From: JAPLFM01 sp964650885 | GTDB taxonomy: Bacteria; Bacteroidota; Ignavibacteria; Kapaibacteriales; UBA2268 | Length of the DNA stretch: 64,000 nucleotides | Direction: 5' to 3' | Assembly (NCBI GenBank): GCA_964650885.1 | Contig: CAZYXG010000001.1 | Span: 62,001 to 126,000, forward strand | Shown: piece by piece, positions 16,811 to 25,901 of the stretch | Numbering within the stretch: position 1 is the first letter of the stretch | Layout of the letters: every line of letters starts with the position of its first letter | Translations under genes and position numbers: made by a program | Notes under the pieces: generated by a model | What the model saw: only the letters and a program-made list of their open reading frames with translations | The model's database searches: none | What the model was told of the DNA's origin: nothing

Positions 16811-18736
16811 ATGAGCAATCCCTTAATAGATCCTGAAATGCAAGAAATATTCGATGGTTTTTTAGTTGAAACCAACGAATTAATTGAATCATTAGGTAAC
16901 GATTTGATGTTAATCGAGTCGCAGCCAGATGATTTAGATTTGATAAATCAAATATTTAGAAGTTTCCATACTATAAAAGGTACTTCCTCTTTTATGGGAT
17001 TTAAACATATAGTCTCAATAACTCACGAAGCTGAAGACTTACTTAATAAGTTAAGAAAATCTGAATTAGTTGTTTCACAAGAAATAATTGATGTATTGCT
17101 GGAAGTAACAGATTGGATTGCATTATTAACAGAGAATATACAGAATGGTAATGACGAGCGACCAAATTTCGATGAAACAATTAATCAGATAATTCTATTA
17201 AGAGATGGCGAAGTTTCAAACGTAAATAGTAATCCCAAAAGTGATAGTGCAGTAGATTCAATAATGTCAAATCAAGAAATTGCAACTGGCAGTGGTGAAT
17301 TTACAGACGATGAGGAAAGATTAATCCAAGCTGCATTTGCTGAGATTAATTCTGGCTTTAATTCTGAGCCAAAAATAGTTGAAAATAAAGTAACTGAAGT
17401 AGTTTCAAAAACAGTTAAAGAACCATTAGAAACTGAAACAACTTTACAAAATAAAGAAAAAACAAATACTGAAAATGTTGCAAAAACTAATGTTGGAAAT
17501 GTACCTAAGCCTGAATCTGCTAAACAGCAACAAGAGACAATTCGTATTGATGTAGAAAGAGTTGAAATCCTAATGGATTTGAGTGGTGAATTGGTTTTGG
17601 GTAGGAATAGACTCTCTCAAATTACCGAAAAGCTACAAAGAGTTATTGAAGATAAGGATAGAATTAGAGAGCTTATTGAAACTGCTGCACAAATTGATTT
17701 TGTTACTTCGGAAATACAAACTGCTGTAATGAAGATGAGAATGGTGCAAGTTGGTAAACTTTACCAAAAAGCGCCTAGAATTGTTAGAGATTTATCTAAA
17801 GAATTTAAGAAACAGATTCAGCTTATTGTGAAAGGTGAGGAAACTGAGATTGATAGAGGTATCATTGAAGAGCTAAACGACCCATTAGTTCACATGATTA
17901 GAAATTCTTGCGATCACGGAATTGAAACACCAGACATTAGAAAATCGAAAGGTAAGCCAGCTATTGGCACAATTACTTTAGATGCTGAACAAGAAGGTAA
18001 TCATATAGTTCTGAGAATTTCAGATGATGGTGCTGGTATGGATCCTGAAAAATTGAAAGCAAAAGCAATTGAAAAAGGAATACTTTCTTATGATCAAGCT
18101 TCGCAAATGACAAACAGAGATGCATTTCAAATTATTTTTATGCCTGGTTTTTCTACAGCTGCTAAGATAACTAATACATCTGGTCGTGGTGTGGGTATGG
18201 ATGTTGTTAAAACTAACATTCAAAACCTAAAAGGAATAATTGAAATTGAATCTGAAATAAATAGAGGTTCAACTTTCATAATCAAGTTGCCATTAACTTT
18301 GGCAATTATTCAGGGTTTGCTTGTTAGAGTTCAGAATGAAACTTATGCTATTCCACTTAGTTCAGTTGAAGAAGTAGTTGCTATAGAAGCGGCACAAATA
18401 AAACATATAAACCAAAGCGAAGTGATTCAAATTAGACACGACGTTTTTCCATTAATGCGTTTGGATAAATCATTGAATATTGAAAATCCAATTGAATCAC
18501 TTGAAGATAGATACGCGGTGGTAGTAGGTTTGGGGATGCAGAAAATTGGTTTTGTAGTTGATGAATTGCTTGGTCAGCAAGAAATTGTAATTAAGTCTTT
18601 AGGCGAATACTTAGGTGCTGTACCTGGTGTAGCAGGTTCTACAATTATGGGTGATGGACGTGTGATTATGATTATTGATATTGTTCATCTAATTAAAGAA
18701 GCATATTCTGGTAGCGAATACGTTAAGTATGCTTAA
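16811..18736 (+). CDS. cheA: Chemotaxis sensor histidine kinase CheA
   Basis: Autophosphorylates on a His in its HPt domain and passes the phosphate to CheY. P1/HPt spans about 8-110 with phospho-site His53 in RSFHTIKGTS. Residues about 130-240 are a polar linker with no recognisable P2 CheY-binding domain. P3 dimerisation is about 243-320, and the P4 kinase has the N box HMIRNSCDHG (361-370), G1 DDGAGMD and G2 GRGVGMDVV. P5, the CheW-like domain, is about 500-638. Length is 641 residues. The absence of P2 is a deviation; the CheZ-like tail may take over CheY recruitment. This is the last gene of the operon and overlaps the convergent GT4 gene by 14 bases. Confidence 0.96.
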   Translation: MSNPLIDPEMQEIFDGFLVETNELIESLGNDLMLIESQPDDLDLINQIFRSFHTIKGTSSFMGFKHIVSITHEAEDLLNKLRKSELVVSQEIIDVLLEVTDWIALLTENIQNGNDERPNFDETINQIILLRDGEVSNVNSNPKSDSAVDSIMSNQEIATGSGEFTDDEERLIQAAFAEINSGFNSEPKIVENKVTEVVSKTVKEPLETETTLQNKEKTNTENVAKTNVGNVPKPESAKQQQETIRIDVERVEILMDLSGELVLGRNRLSQITEKLQRVIEDKDRIRELIETAAQIDFVTSEIQTAVMKMRMVQVGKLYQKAPRIVRDLSKEFKKQIQLIVKGEETEIDRGIIEELNDPLVHMIRNSCDHGIETPDIRKSKGKPAIGTITLDAEQEGNHIVLRISDDGAGMDPEKLKAKAIEKGILSYDQASQMTNRDAFQIIFMPGFSTAAKITNTSGRGVGMDVVKTNIQNLKGIIEIESEINRGSTFIIKLPLTLAIIQGLLVRVQNETYAIPLSSVEEVVAIEAAQIKHINQSEVIQIRHDVFPLMRLDKSLNIENPIESLEDRYAVVVGLGMQKIGFVVDELLGQQEIVIKSLGEYLGAVPGVAGSTIMGDGRVIMIIDIVHLIKEAYSGSEYVKYA

Positions 18737-19832
18737 TTAACTTTTCTAAAATAGCTAACATTTTATTTGCAGAGTCATTCCAAGTGAATGACTTTGCCCA
18801 TTTTAAGGCACCAAGAGAGAGTTTGTTTAGTAAGTCATCACTTTGTAGGACATTTAGCAGTTTGTTTGTTAAATCATCAATATTGCCATAATCATATAGC
18901 AAACCAGACTCACCATCTTTCACTGAATCTTTCAGTCCTGGAACATTTGCAGAAACTACTAATGTTCCACAAGCATTTGCTTCTATATTTGTGATTCCCC
19001 ATCCTTCCTTCATAGAAGTATTCACAACTATGTGCGATTTGCTTAAAAGTTCAATTTTCTTTTTGTCATCTACAAATCCATGAAAAACAACATCTTTTTC
19101 AATATTAAGTGCTTTCGACAAATTTTCTAAATAATCTTGAAAATCACCTCTGCCAATTATCCATAGTTTTGCATTTGGAATTGTTTCTTTCACTTTAGCA
19201 AATGAATGGAATAAATGATCAACACTTTTGTATTTTTTAATTCTTCCGAAATAAGTTATTGTCGGATTTGTTTCTTTTTCGCAAATTTGAAAAGGGTAGT
19301 CCTCTTGAGTGATAGCATTATAAACTATTTCAAATTTACTTGTGTCAAAACCACGATTTTTGAATTCATCTTTTGTACTTTCTGAAACTACTATAAACTT
19401 AGTTTTCTTATATACAAAGTCAACTAACTTTTCTGCTAAATATACATAACTACCAGCAATAAAACCTGCTTCTTTAAAAATGCTTGTTCCAAAGAAATGA
19501 TGACTAATTGCAAGAAGTGGTTCTTTTACGAATAAAGGAGTATAGAATGGAATTTTATTAATATCATCGATAACTATATCGAACTTCTGAGTTTTGGTAA
19601 TCTCTTTATATAAAAATGGAACTAGGAAATTAAATAGATTTCTATCGCCAAACCTTAGAACATTTATACCATCAATTATTTCACTATTACTCAAATCTTT
19701 ATGTTTGCAACTAACTAATGTCACACTATGTCCAATAGCAACAATACGCTTGAAAATTTCATGCAGATGCACTTCTGCACCTCCACCAAATGGATTTTTA
19801 ATGTCTTGCCAATTGAAAATTAATATGTTCAT
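18723..19832 (-). CDS. Glycosyltransferase family 4 protein
   Basis: Cytosolic or membrane-associated GT-B glycosyltransferase of about 369 residues, probably acting in exopolysaccharide, O-antigen or glycolipid assembly. The N terminus MNILIFNWQDIKNPFGGGAE carries the GGG/AE acceptor-side loop, and the C-terminal domain has TITYFGRIKKYK and the donor-binding motif MKEGWGITNIEANACG with the conserved E-x7-E. A longer frame runs to a GTG at 19853, but that codon lies inside the hairpin terminator of the upstream dehydrogenase gene, so the ATG at 19832 is chosen. The 3' end overlaps cheA. Neither donor nor acceptor can be read from the sequence. Confidence 0.9.
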   Translation of the reverse strand: MNILIFNWQDIKNPFGGGAEVHLHEIFKRIVAIGHSVTLVSCKHKDLSNSEIIDGINVLRFGDRNLFNFLVPFLYKEITKTQKFDIVIDDINKIPFYTPLFVKEPLLAISHHFFGTSIFKEAGFIAGSYVYLAEKLVDFVYKKTKFIVVSESTKDEFKNRGFDTSKFEIVYNAITQEDYPFQICEKETNPTITYFGRIKKYKSVDHLFHSFAKVKETIPNAKLWIIGRGDFQDYLENLSKALNIEKDVVFHGFVDDKKKIELLSKSHIVVNTSMKEGWGITNIEANACGTLVVSANVPGLKDSVKDGESGLLYDYGNIDDLTNKLLNVLQSDDLLNKLSLGALKWAKSFTWNDSANKMLAILEKLIKHT

Positions 19833-19847
19833 TATTATAAATAAAGA

Positions 19848-19874
19848 ACCCACCCATTAAGTTAATGAGTGGGT
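19848..19874 (-). terminator. Hairpin terminator after the P5C dehydrogenase gene
   Basis: Arms ACCCACCCATTAA (19848-19860) and TTAATGAGTGGGT (19862-19874) are complementary with one wobble position; sterically the loop will take up the central TTAA bases. On the minus strand the hairpin is followed by a T/A-rich run. It separates the dehydrogenase from the GT4 gene. Confidence 0.65.
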
Positions 19875-19892
19875 AAATTAGAATTTGTTTAA

Positions 19893-21443
19893 TTAGACTT
19901 TTTCAGAAACTAATTTGCCTTGCATAAATAGCATTAAGTAGTCTCTACTGCCAGCTTTTGAATCTGTACCTGACATATTGAATCCACCAAATGGGTGCAC
20001 ATCTACGAAAGCACCTGTTGATTTTCTATTCAAGTATAAGTTCCCACAATGAAGTTCACGTTTGCCTCTTTCTAATTTTTCACGATTATTTGAATAAAGA
20101 GCACCAGTTAATCCATAGATTGTACCATTGAATAATTCAATTCCATGTTCGAAATCTTTACATTTAGAAATTGCCAATACTGGACCGAAAATTTCTTCGC
20201 AAGCAATACGTGATTTTGGATCAACATCTGCTATAATAGTTGGTTCAATAAACCAACCATTCATACCAGCAACTGGATTGCCACCATTGATAACTCTACC
20301 TTCTTTTTTGCCAATTTCAATATAATTCAAAATTGTGTTGTAAGCTTTTTCGCTAATAACTGGGCCGCAATAGAAGTTTTCAGCTGGGTCGCCAGATACT
20401 AATGTTTTAGCTCTTTCAGCTATTTTAGTTACGAATTCATCATAAACTTTTTCATCAACTATTGCACGAGAGCAAGCAGAACATTTTTGTCCTTGGAAGC
20501 CAAATGCAGAGAATAACACTCCATCAACTGCTGCATCAACATCAGCTTCTGAATCAACTAAAATAGCATCTTTACCACCCATTTCAGCTACAACTCTTTT
20601 AAGCCATATTTGACCAGGATTTACTTTTGCTGCTCTTTCATTGATACGAATTCCAACTTCCATTGAACCAGTAAAGGAGACAAATCTAGTTTGAGGGTGG
20701 TCAACAATATAATCTCCAGCTTCTGCACCGCTTGCCACTAAATAATTCACTACACCATTTGGAAGACCAATTTCATTCAAAATGTCTATAAAAAGTCTGC
20801 CCATCATAGGAGTTTCGCTAGATGGTTTCAATACAACTGTATTTCCTGAAACTATTGCAGCTGAGGTCATACCGACTAAAATTGCAAAAGGGAAGTTCCA
20901 AGGTGGAATAACAACTCCAACTCCTAATGGAATATAGAAATAATTATTATCTTCGCCAGCCATTCTAGTTAATTCTTGATTTTTACTATAACGTATAGCT
21001 TCTCTGGCATAGAATTCAAGAAAATCTATTGCTTCACAAGTGTCAGCATCGGCTTCTCCATAGTTTTTACCAGCTTCCAAAACCATCCAAGCATTAATTT
21101 CAAATCTGCGTGCTTTTATTATTTCTGATGCTTTAATTAAGTAAGCAGCTCTTTCTTCGGCAGTAGTTTTCTTCCAAGATTGGAATGCAGTAAGTGCAGA
21201 TTGCATTGCTTTTTCAGCATCATCTTTGCCTGACTTTTGGAAAGTACCAATCAATACATCTTTATTGGCTGGGCTATAAGAAAGTGTTTTGTTGCTTGTT
21301 GAAACATCCTTTCCATCAATAATGTTTGAATATTCTTTTCCAAGAAGTCCTTGGATTTTTACCAATGCTTCTTTTTGCTTAGCCACTAATTCTTGATTCG
21401 AGAAATCGTAGGGCATTTCATTTTTGAAAACTGGGTAGCTCAT
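19893..21443 (-). CDS. L-glutamate gamma-semialdehyde (1-pyrroline-5-carboxylate) dehydrogenase
   Basis: NAD-dependent oxidation of glutamate semialdehyde, the second step of proline breakdown, to glutamate. The 516-residue length matches stand-alone RocA/PruA-type enzymes. Visible motifs: VVIPPWNFPFAI (177-188), the cofactor loop SFTGSMEVG (256-264), Glu287 in VAEMGGKDA and the nucleophile Cys321 in FQGQKCSACSR. GQKCSACSR is characteristic of the P5C dehydrogenase branch. A proline dehydrogenase gene is not in the window. It lies 20 bases downstream of the vWA membrane protein gene, is probably cotranscribed with it, and ends at a hairpin. Other aldehyde dehydrogenases are less likely given the length and the Cys context. 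Confidence 0.92.
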   Translation of the reverse strand: MSYPVFKNEMPYDFSNQELVAKQKEALVKIQGLLGKEYSNIIDGKDVSTSNKTLSYSPANKDVLIGTFQKSGKDDAEKAMQSALTAFQSWKKTTAEERAAYLIKASEIIKARRFEINAWMVLEAGKNYGEADADTCEAIDFLEFYAREAIRYSKNQELTRMAGEDNNYFYIPLGVGVVIPPWNFPFAILVGMTSAAIVSGNTVVLKPSSETPMMGRLFIDILNEIGLPNGVVNYLVASGAEAGDYIVDHPQTRFVSFTGSMEVGIRINERAAKVNPGQIWLKRVVAEMGGKDAILVDSEADVDAAVDGVLFSAFGFQGQKCSACSRAIVDEKVYDEFVTKIAERAKTLVSGDPAENFYCGPVISEKAYNTILNYIEIGKKEGRVINGGNPVAGMNGWFIEPTIIADVDPKSRIACEEIFGPVLAISKCKDFEHGIELFNGTIYGLTGALYSNNREKLERGKRELHCGNLYLNRKSTGAFVDVHPFGGFNMSGTDSKAGSRDYLMLFMQGKLVSEKV

Positions 21444-21463
21444 TTAGTTTTACCTTTGTTTAA

Positions 21464-23641
21464 TTATATTAGACCAAATATTTTTCTTAGTAACCATTCT
21501 GTGCCAAATAGCACAATTGAGATTAGCAAAATTAACGTAGAATTCCATAGGTTAATTTCATCTTTTTGCACAATTGGTTTAGGTATGAAATTTTTCAAGT
21601 TTTTTAAATCATTTTGAAAGTTTGAAGCTTCACTAGGGAAATAGAATTTACCACCAGTTCGTTTGGCTATTTCTTGAAGAAGCTTATAATTCATTGTCAA
21701 GTTTTCGTTTTCTATTGATTCATTTCCAACAGAGAATCTGCCACTTTCAGAGGCAATTTTGTTTTGATTAACTAAAGCATCGGCAGAAAAATAATAATCA
21801 CTCGCTAACAAGCTGCTAACGTTTCCTTCATAGCGACCGCTACCAATGTTTGTTAGCACCAAATCTCTTGTATCTTTTCCATTTGTAATTTTCACATTGA
21901 TGTTAGCATTATCCAAAGGGCTATAATTTGCATCATATAGCTGTGCAATGAAGTCCACTTTCTCGTTCTGGCTATAATGTGATTTGTTAGTAGTAATTTT
22001 GAATTGTTTGTTTTCTTGCTCAATTGAAAGATACTTATATATATTTTCAAAGAAAATTGTCATCAAATCGTAAGTATCACTATTTCCTTTTGACACTTCT
22101 CTTGCATAGCCAGAAAGTTTCCAATTATATAGCCCATAAGCTAAAATAGATACAACTTTTTTATTTGAAATATTTCTGCTAATTACAATCGGTTCATTCA
22201 CAGCAGTGTTATTGAATTTCATAAACATCACTGCTTGAGCATTGTCTTTGAGCTGAACAAATGATTCCGTTTTAAAAATTGGTGGCAAATTGTTCCATTC
22301 TTTGATATCGTTCTCGGAACCAGTAATTTTTAGAATAGAGCTAGAAAGCTGTTGTGGCAGAACATTTGCAAAAACTTGCATTTCATTTCCACTATTGTAT
22401 GTAGTCTTATAGGGCAAGTATTCGTTTAATTTACCAAATTTATTATAAGCCAAATCTTGAGAAGCAATGAAAAGCAGAGGTTTTCCTTTTTCTAATTGCT
22501 CACAAACAGTGGCAACATCTCTTGGGTCTGTATATTGATTTGGAAATCCAATTAAGATAATCAATTCACTTTCTTGTAAATCTTTTGCATTTGGCGTTTC
22601 AAGCATTTTACTGCCTGTGATTTGCACATAGTTCTTAATCAGTACTCCATCTTCTTTATTAAAGATGTTTTTAATAAAAGAATAATCTGAACTTGGAGAA
22701 CCTGCAAATATTGCTATATTTTTTTTGTTTTTTAGAACTTTTATAAACTCATTCTTTACATTATTCTTTAATGTAATTTCACCATCAATCCCTTCTATTT
22801 GTGCAGAAATTTTATGATTACCTTCTTGCTTGGCAGGGTAGTTGAAAATGAGTGAATAATTTGATTGCGATTGCTTAATGTCTATTGCCTGTTCAGAAAT
22901 AACTTTTTCATTGTCTAAAAGCTTAACTTTAGCATTACTTTTATCAAGACCATAAGAATTTATATTTACATTTATTGGTATGACAGTGTTTAGAAAAACA
23001 ATTTCATTAAGTAGCAAACTTGTAATAGCAACATCTTTGGGTTGAGTGGTATCGCCGACACCAAATATGAATACTGGCTTTCCAATTTGGTCGAATAGTT
23101 GAATTGGAGATTCGCCTTTATTGAAATTCCCATCAGTTACCATCAAGTAAGCTTGAGTGTTCTCATTTGCTGTGTTTATATTGACAAACCTAGCTGCTTG
23201 AGTAATATCAGTAAGAAATCCATTGAATTTTATACTATCGAAAGTTAGTTTTTGCTTTTTAAAGGTCTTTTCATCGAAAAGAAAATAGTTTGTATTTTCG
23301 CTTTCAAGCGAATTAAGATTTGCATCTGTAAATATTTTTTTATAGGTATCTTTTCTGTTTTGTTTTGAATCTGTAATTCCTGCCGATATGGAATTATCCA
23401 TTAATACATTTAATTTTGGCTGTTCAAACGAACCAAAAACCCTTGAAAGAATTGGCTCGAAAAGTACAAAAAGTAGTAGAAAAAGTGCAATACTTCGCAA
23501 ACAGATTAATAGCACCTTACGACCTTTAGAAATTTCAGGTGTAGTTCGGCGGTAAGTATAAAGTGTGAATGCAGTAGAGACTATGACTAATAGAACTAAA
23601 AGCCACAAGCTACCATTTAAACCAAAGTTATATGAATTCAT
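21464..23641 (-). CDS. vWA-like membrane protein with amidotransferase-like region
   Basis: Membrane-anchored protein of about 725 residues and unknown function. Two helices near the N terminus (about 10-30 and 42-62) are followed by a von Willebrand A-like domain with MIDAS strings LMDNSIS (DxSxS) and VTDGNFNKG. Residues about 150-330 are beta-rich, a region around 310-560 resembles the glutamine amidotransferase-like fold without a clear catalytic triad, and the last 25 residues include another helix ending in FGTEWLLRKIFGLI. The frame can extend to a TTG at 23659; the ATG at 23641 is preferred. Such proteins usually accompany MoxR, DUF58, DUF4159 and DUF4175 genes; here it lies 13 kb from the latter two and beside P5C dehydrogenase. 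Confidence 0.78.
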   Translation of the reverse strand: MNSYNFGLNGSLWLLVLLVIVSTAFTLYTYRRTTPEISKGRKVLLICLRSIALFLLLFVLFEPILSRVFGSFEQPKLNVLMDNSISAGITDSKQNRKDTYKKIFTDANLNSLESENTNYFLFDEKTFKKQKLTFDSIKFNGFLTDITQAARFVNINTANENTQAYLMVTDGNFNKGESPIQLFDQIGKPVFIFGVGDTTQPKDVAITSLLLNEIVFLNTVIPINVNINSYGLDKSNAKVKLLDNEKVISEQAIDIKQSQSNYSLIFNYPAKQEGNHKISAQIEGIDGEITLKNNVKNEFIKVLKNKKNIAIFAGSPSSDYSFIKNIFNKEDGVLIKNYVQITGSKMLETPNAKDLQESELIILIGFPNQYTDPRDVATVCEQLEKGKPLLFIASQDLAYNKFGKLNEYLPYKTTYNSGNEMQVFANVLPQQLSSSILKITGSENDIKEWNNLPPIFKTESFVQLKDNAQAVMFMKFNNTAVNEPIVISRNISNKKVVSILAYGLYNWKLSGYAREVSKGNSDTYDLMTIFFENIYKYLSIEQENKQFKITTNKSHYSQNEKVDFIAQLYDANYSPLDNANINVKITNGKDTRDLVLTNIGSGRYEGNVSSLLASDYYFSADALVNQNKIASESGRFSVGNESIENENLTMNYKLLQEIAKRTGGKFYFPSEASNFQNDLKNLKNFIPKPIVQKDEINLWNSTLILLISIVLFGTEWLLRKIFGLI

Positions 23642-23800
23642 TTTATTTTGAAAAAGCAAAGCAGAATTTTTGCATTTGCCAAATTATAAAAAGTAAAATT
23701 ATGAAAGATTTGCCACTTTACAGTAGCTAGTTATCAATAAACTTAATAGCAAAACGTTAAAAGCTCAAATATTGTTGCACATTCTCAGAAAAAACAAATA

Positions 23801-24523
23801 ATGTCGAGCTTTGAATACTATAACGCAAAAGTCAAAAATATCATTCACGAAACCAAAAATATTAACCGCTTTCATTTAGAATTCCCAGAATTAGAAAAGT
23901 ATGATTTTAAAGCTGGGCAGTATGCTAAAGTTGTTATGCCTATAGTGGACAAGAAAACTTATAGACAATACTCGATATCAAGCGAACCTATTGGAAAAAA
24001 TGAAATAGAATTTTTAATTGTACATCAGCCAGGTGGTCTTGGTTCGGGTTACTTATTCAATGAAATAAAAGTTGGTAGCTCGCTTACTGTGTCAAAACCT
24101 TTAGGTAGATTTGTTTTGCCAGAAGTAATTGATAGAGATATTTGTTTTATTTGCACTGGAGTGGGACTTGCACCTTTCAGAGCGATGTATTTGGATTTAT
24201 TGAACAAGAATATTCCACACAAGAATATTTATTTGATTTTTGGGACTCGCTTCAAAGAAGATTTATGCTATTTAGATGAATTGAAAGAAATGACTGCAAA
24301 TCATTCAGAATTTCAATATATTCCAGTACTTTCTAGAGAAGAATCGCCAGAATGGACTGGTAGAAAAGGGTACGTTCACGAAATTTACAAAGAAATATTT
24401 ATCGACCAAAGACCTGCATTATTCCTACTTTGCGGATGGGAAGTAATGATTAAAGAAGCTAAAACTACACTTGGTGAAATGGGCTATACCAAAAAAGAAA
24501 TTATGTTTGAAAAATATGATTAA
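23801..24523 (+). CDS. Ferredoxin-NADP reductase-like flavoprotein
   Basis: FAD- and NAD(P)-binding electron-transfer protein of 240 residues. The FAD domain has RQYSISSEP (RxYS) and later VSKPLGRFVLP; the nucleotide domain has ICTGVGLAPFRAMY and LFLLCGWEVMI, the usual C-G-x-x-x-M/I pocket. It lacks a 2Fe-2S domain, so it depends on a separate partner such as ferredoxin. In the family these enzymes reduce ferredoxin or flavodoxin with NADPH, or the reverse. It is transcribed divergently from the vWA protein gene across 159 bases and ends at a hairpin terminator, so it is probably monocistronic. Which pyridine nucleotide is used is not clear from the sequence. Confidence 0.86.
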   Translation: MSSFEYYNAKVKNIIHETKNINRFHLEFPELEKYDFKAGQYAKVVMPIVDKKTYRQYSISSEPIGKNEIEFLIVHQPGGLGSGYLFNEIKVGSSLTVSKPLGRFVLPEVIDRDICFICTGVGLAPFRAMYLDLLNKNIPHKNIYLIFGTRFKEDLCYLDELKEMTANHSEFQYIPVLSREESPEWTGRKGYVHEIYKEIFIDQRPALFLLCGWEVMIKEAKTTLGEMGYTKKEIMFEKYD

Positions 24524-24550
24524 CTATTAATCATTACAATTATTTATACG

Positions 24551-24588
24551 AATGCACATCTAATAACAAGGTGTGCATTTCTCAATTT
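24551..24588 (+). terminator. Hairpin terminator after the flavin reductase gene
   Basis: Arms AATGCACATC (24551-24560) and GGTGTGCATT (24570-24579) pair over 10 bases with one wobble, loop TAATAACAA, followed by a pyrimidine-rich TTCTCAATTTTT run. Confidence 0.65.
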
Positions 24589-24605
24589 TTAAGAAAATAA
24601 GCAAT

Positions 24606-25241
24606 ATGGAAAAAACAAAATTATTTTATTTTTATGATGCACTATGCGGTTGGTGCTTTGGTTTTTCTCCTGTGATTCAAAAGTTATATCAGGATAATAA
24701 AGAAAAATATGATTTTCAGATTATCTCTGGCGGAATGATGACAGGGGAAAGAGTTGGCTCAATCAATCAAATTGCACCTTATATAAAAACTGCTTATAAA
24801 AGAGTTGAAGAATTATCTGGAGTGAAATTTGGAGAACGTTATTTGAATGAAACTTTAGCAGACGGAACTTCTATTCTAAACTCCCTCAGACCTGCTATAG
24901 CTTTATCTATTGTGAAATCATTAAAACCAGAATTAGCTTTTGAATGTGCCAGATTACTTCATGAAACTATTTATGTTGATGGACTTGGAGTTGATACCGA
25001 TGAGTTTTATTTGGCACTTGCTGAAAAAATTAATTTCGACAAAGCTGAATTCTTAAATTTAATGTCATCTGAAGTTTATTTGAAGTTAGCGGAAGAAGAT
25101 TTTATGATAACTAAAGACTATGTTATCAATGGCTTCCCTACATTAGTTGCTGAGAAAAATGCAAAGTTTTATTTGGTTTCAAATGGTTATACTTCTATCG
25201 AAAACATAGAAATTAGTTTGGAAAATTTGGATAAAATGTAA
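24606..25241 (+). CDS. DsbA-family thiol oxidoreductase (FrnE-like)
   Basis: Thioredoxin-fold protein with an inserted helical domain, 211 residues. The N terminus has the active-site motif DALCGWCFGF (Cys14 and Cys17) and the C terminus the cis-proline loop NGFPTLV. There is no signal peptide, so it is cytosolic, as is usual for FrnE/2-hydroxychromene isomerase-like members, unlike periplasmic DsbA. A longer frame begins at a GTG (24573) inside the upstream terminator hairpin; the ATG at 24606 is therefore used. The reaction could be disulfide exchange or isomerisation of a small molecule; sequence does not decide. It appears to stand alone between a terminator and the sigma-factor promoter. 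Confidence 0.85.
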   Translation: MEKTKLFYFYDALCGWCFGFSPVIQKLYQDNKEKYDFQIISGGMMTGERVGSINQIAPYIKTAYKRVEELSGVKFGERYLNETLADGTSILNSLRPAIALSIVKSLKPELAFECARLLHETIYVDGLGVDTDEFYLALAEKINFDKAEFLNLMSSEVYLKLAEEDFMITKDYVINGFPTLVAEKNAKFYLVSNGYTSIENIEISLENLDKM

Positions 25242-25266
25242 TTTTTGAAAATATTTTTAAGTAAAT

Positions 25267-25277
25267 TGTAACCAAAT
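25267..25277 (+). promoter_or_regulatory. Candidate ECF-type -35 box before the sigma gene
   Basis: TGTAACCAAAT lies 51 bases before the sigma-factor start. The identical 11-mer occurs upstream of the TonB receptor gene (29479-29489), and both are followed at the same distance by AAAG and a T/A-rich stretch. GTAAC-like -35 elements are typical of ECF sigma factors. This is a candidate autoregulatory promoter, inferred from two copies only. Confidence 0.4.
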
Positions 25278-25328
25278 GAACAGTCAAAGTGTTATTAGTA
25301 AAAGAACAAATAACTATTTAGCAAAACA

Positions 25329-25901
25329 ATGTTTGGCATTAAATCAAAAAAGGTAAACGAATCTCGCCTTGAAACTGCACCAAATCAGTTTAGTCAAGGG
25401 GATAAAGTTGCGTTCAAAATGTTATATGATAACTACAGTTTGAAAGTTTATCGCTATTGTTTGAAAATGCTTGGCAATGAAAAAAATGCAGAGGATGCAT
25501 TTCAAGAAACATTTGCTAGAGTTTTTGAAAATCAACATAAATTTGATGGTAAAAACTTTGCTGGTTGGATTTTTACGATAGCTCGCAATAATTGTATGAA
25601 TTATTACAGAAATCATAGAGATGCATTTAGCTATGATGAGTTTGAACATATTTCGCCTTTCACAAATGCAAATGATACTGATATTCTTCTGAAAGAACAC
25701 ATAGATTTGGCTATTTCCAAATTGCCTTTAAGCTATAGGGAAGCAATTGTTTTGAGAGAATATGAAGATTGTAGTTATATTGAAATTGCACAGATTTTAA
25801 ATGTTGATATTTCACTTGCAAAAATTAGAGTATTCAGAGGAAGAATAATGCTAAAAGAGCTATTGGAACCTATAATGAAGGAACTAAATGAAGCTCAATA
25901 A
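25329..25901 (+). CDS. ECF-type RNA polymerase sigma factor
   Basis: Alternative sigma-70-family factor of 190 residues with region 2 (FKMLYDNYSLKVYRYCLKML to FAGWIFTIARNNCMNYYRNH, about 32-105) and region 4 (LPLSYREAIVLREYEDCSYI to AKIRVFRGR, about 128-178) and no region 3, the ECF layout. The last 14 bases overlap the next gene, which encodes a membrane protein with an anti-sigma-like N terminus, so the pair is coupled. Upstream, at 25267, lies the box TGTAACCAAAT, repeated before the TonB receptor gene, which suggests autoregulation. The inducing signal is unknown. Confidence 0.93.
   Translation: MFGIKSKKVNESRLETAPNQFSQGDKVAFKMLYDNYSLKVYRYCLKMLGNEKNAEDAFQETFARVFENQHKFDGKNFAGWIFTIARNNCMNYYRNHRDAFSYDEFEHISPFTNANDTDILLKEHIDLAISKLPLSYREAIVLREYEDCSYIEIAQILNVDISLAKIRVFRGRIMLKELLEPIMKELNEAQ

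Noticed and set aside
19833..19853. GTG start for the GT4 gene
   Set aside because: The codon is inside the hairpin terminator of the upstream gene, and the family N terminus begins at the ATG at 19832.
24573..24605. GTG start for the DsbA-like gene
   Set aside because: It lies in the right arm of the upstream terminator; the extra 11 residues do not match the family.
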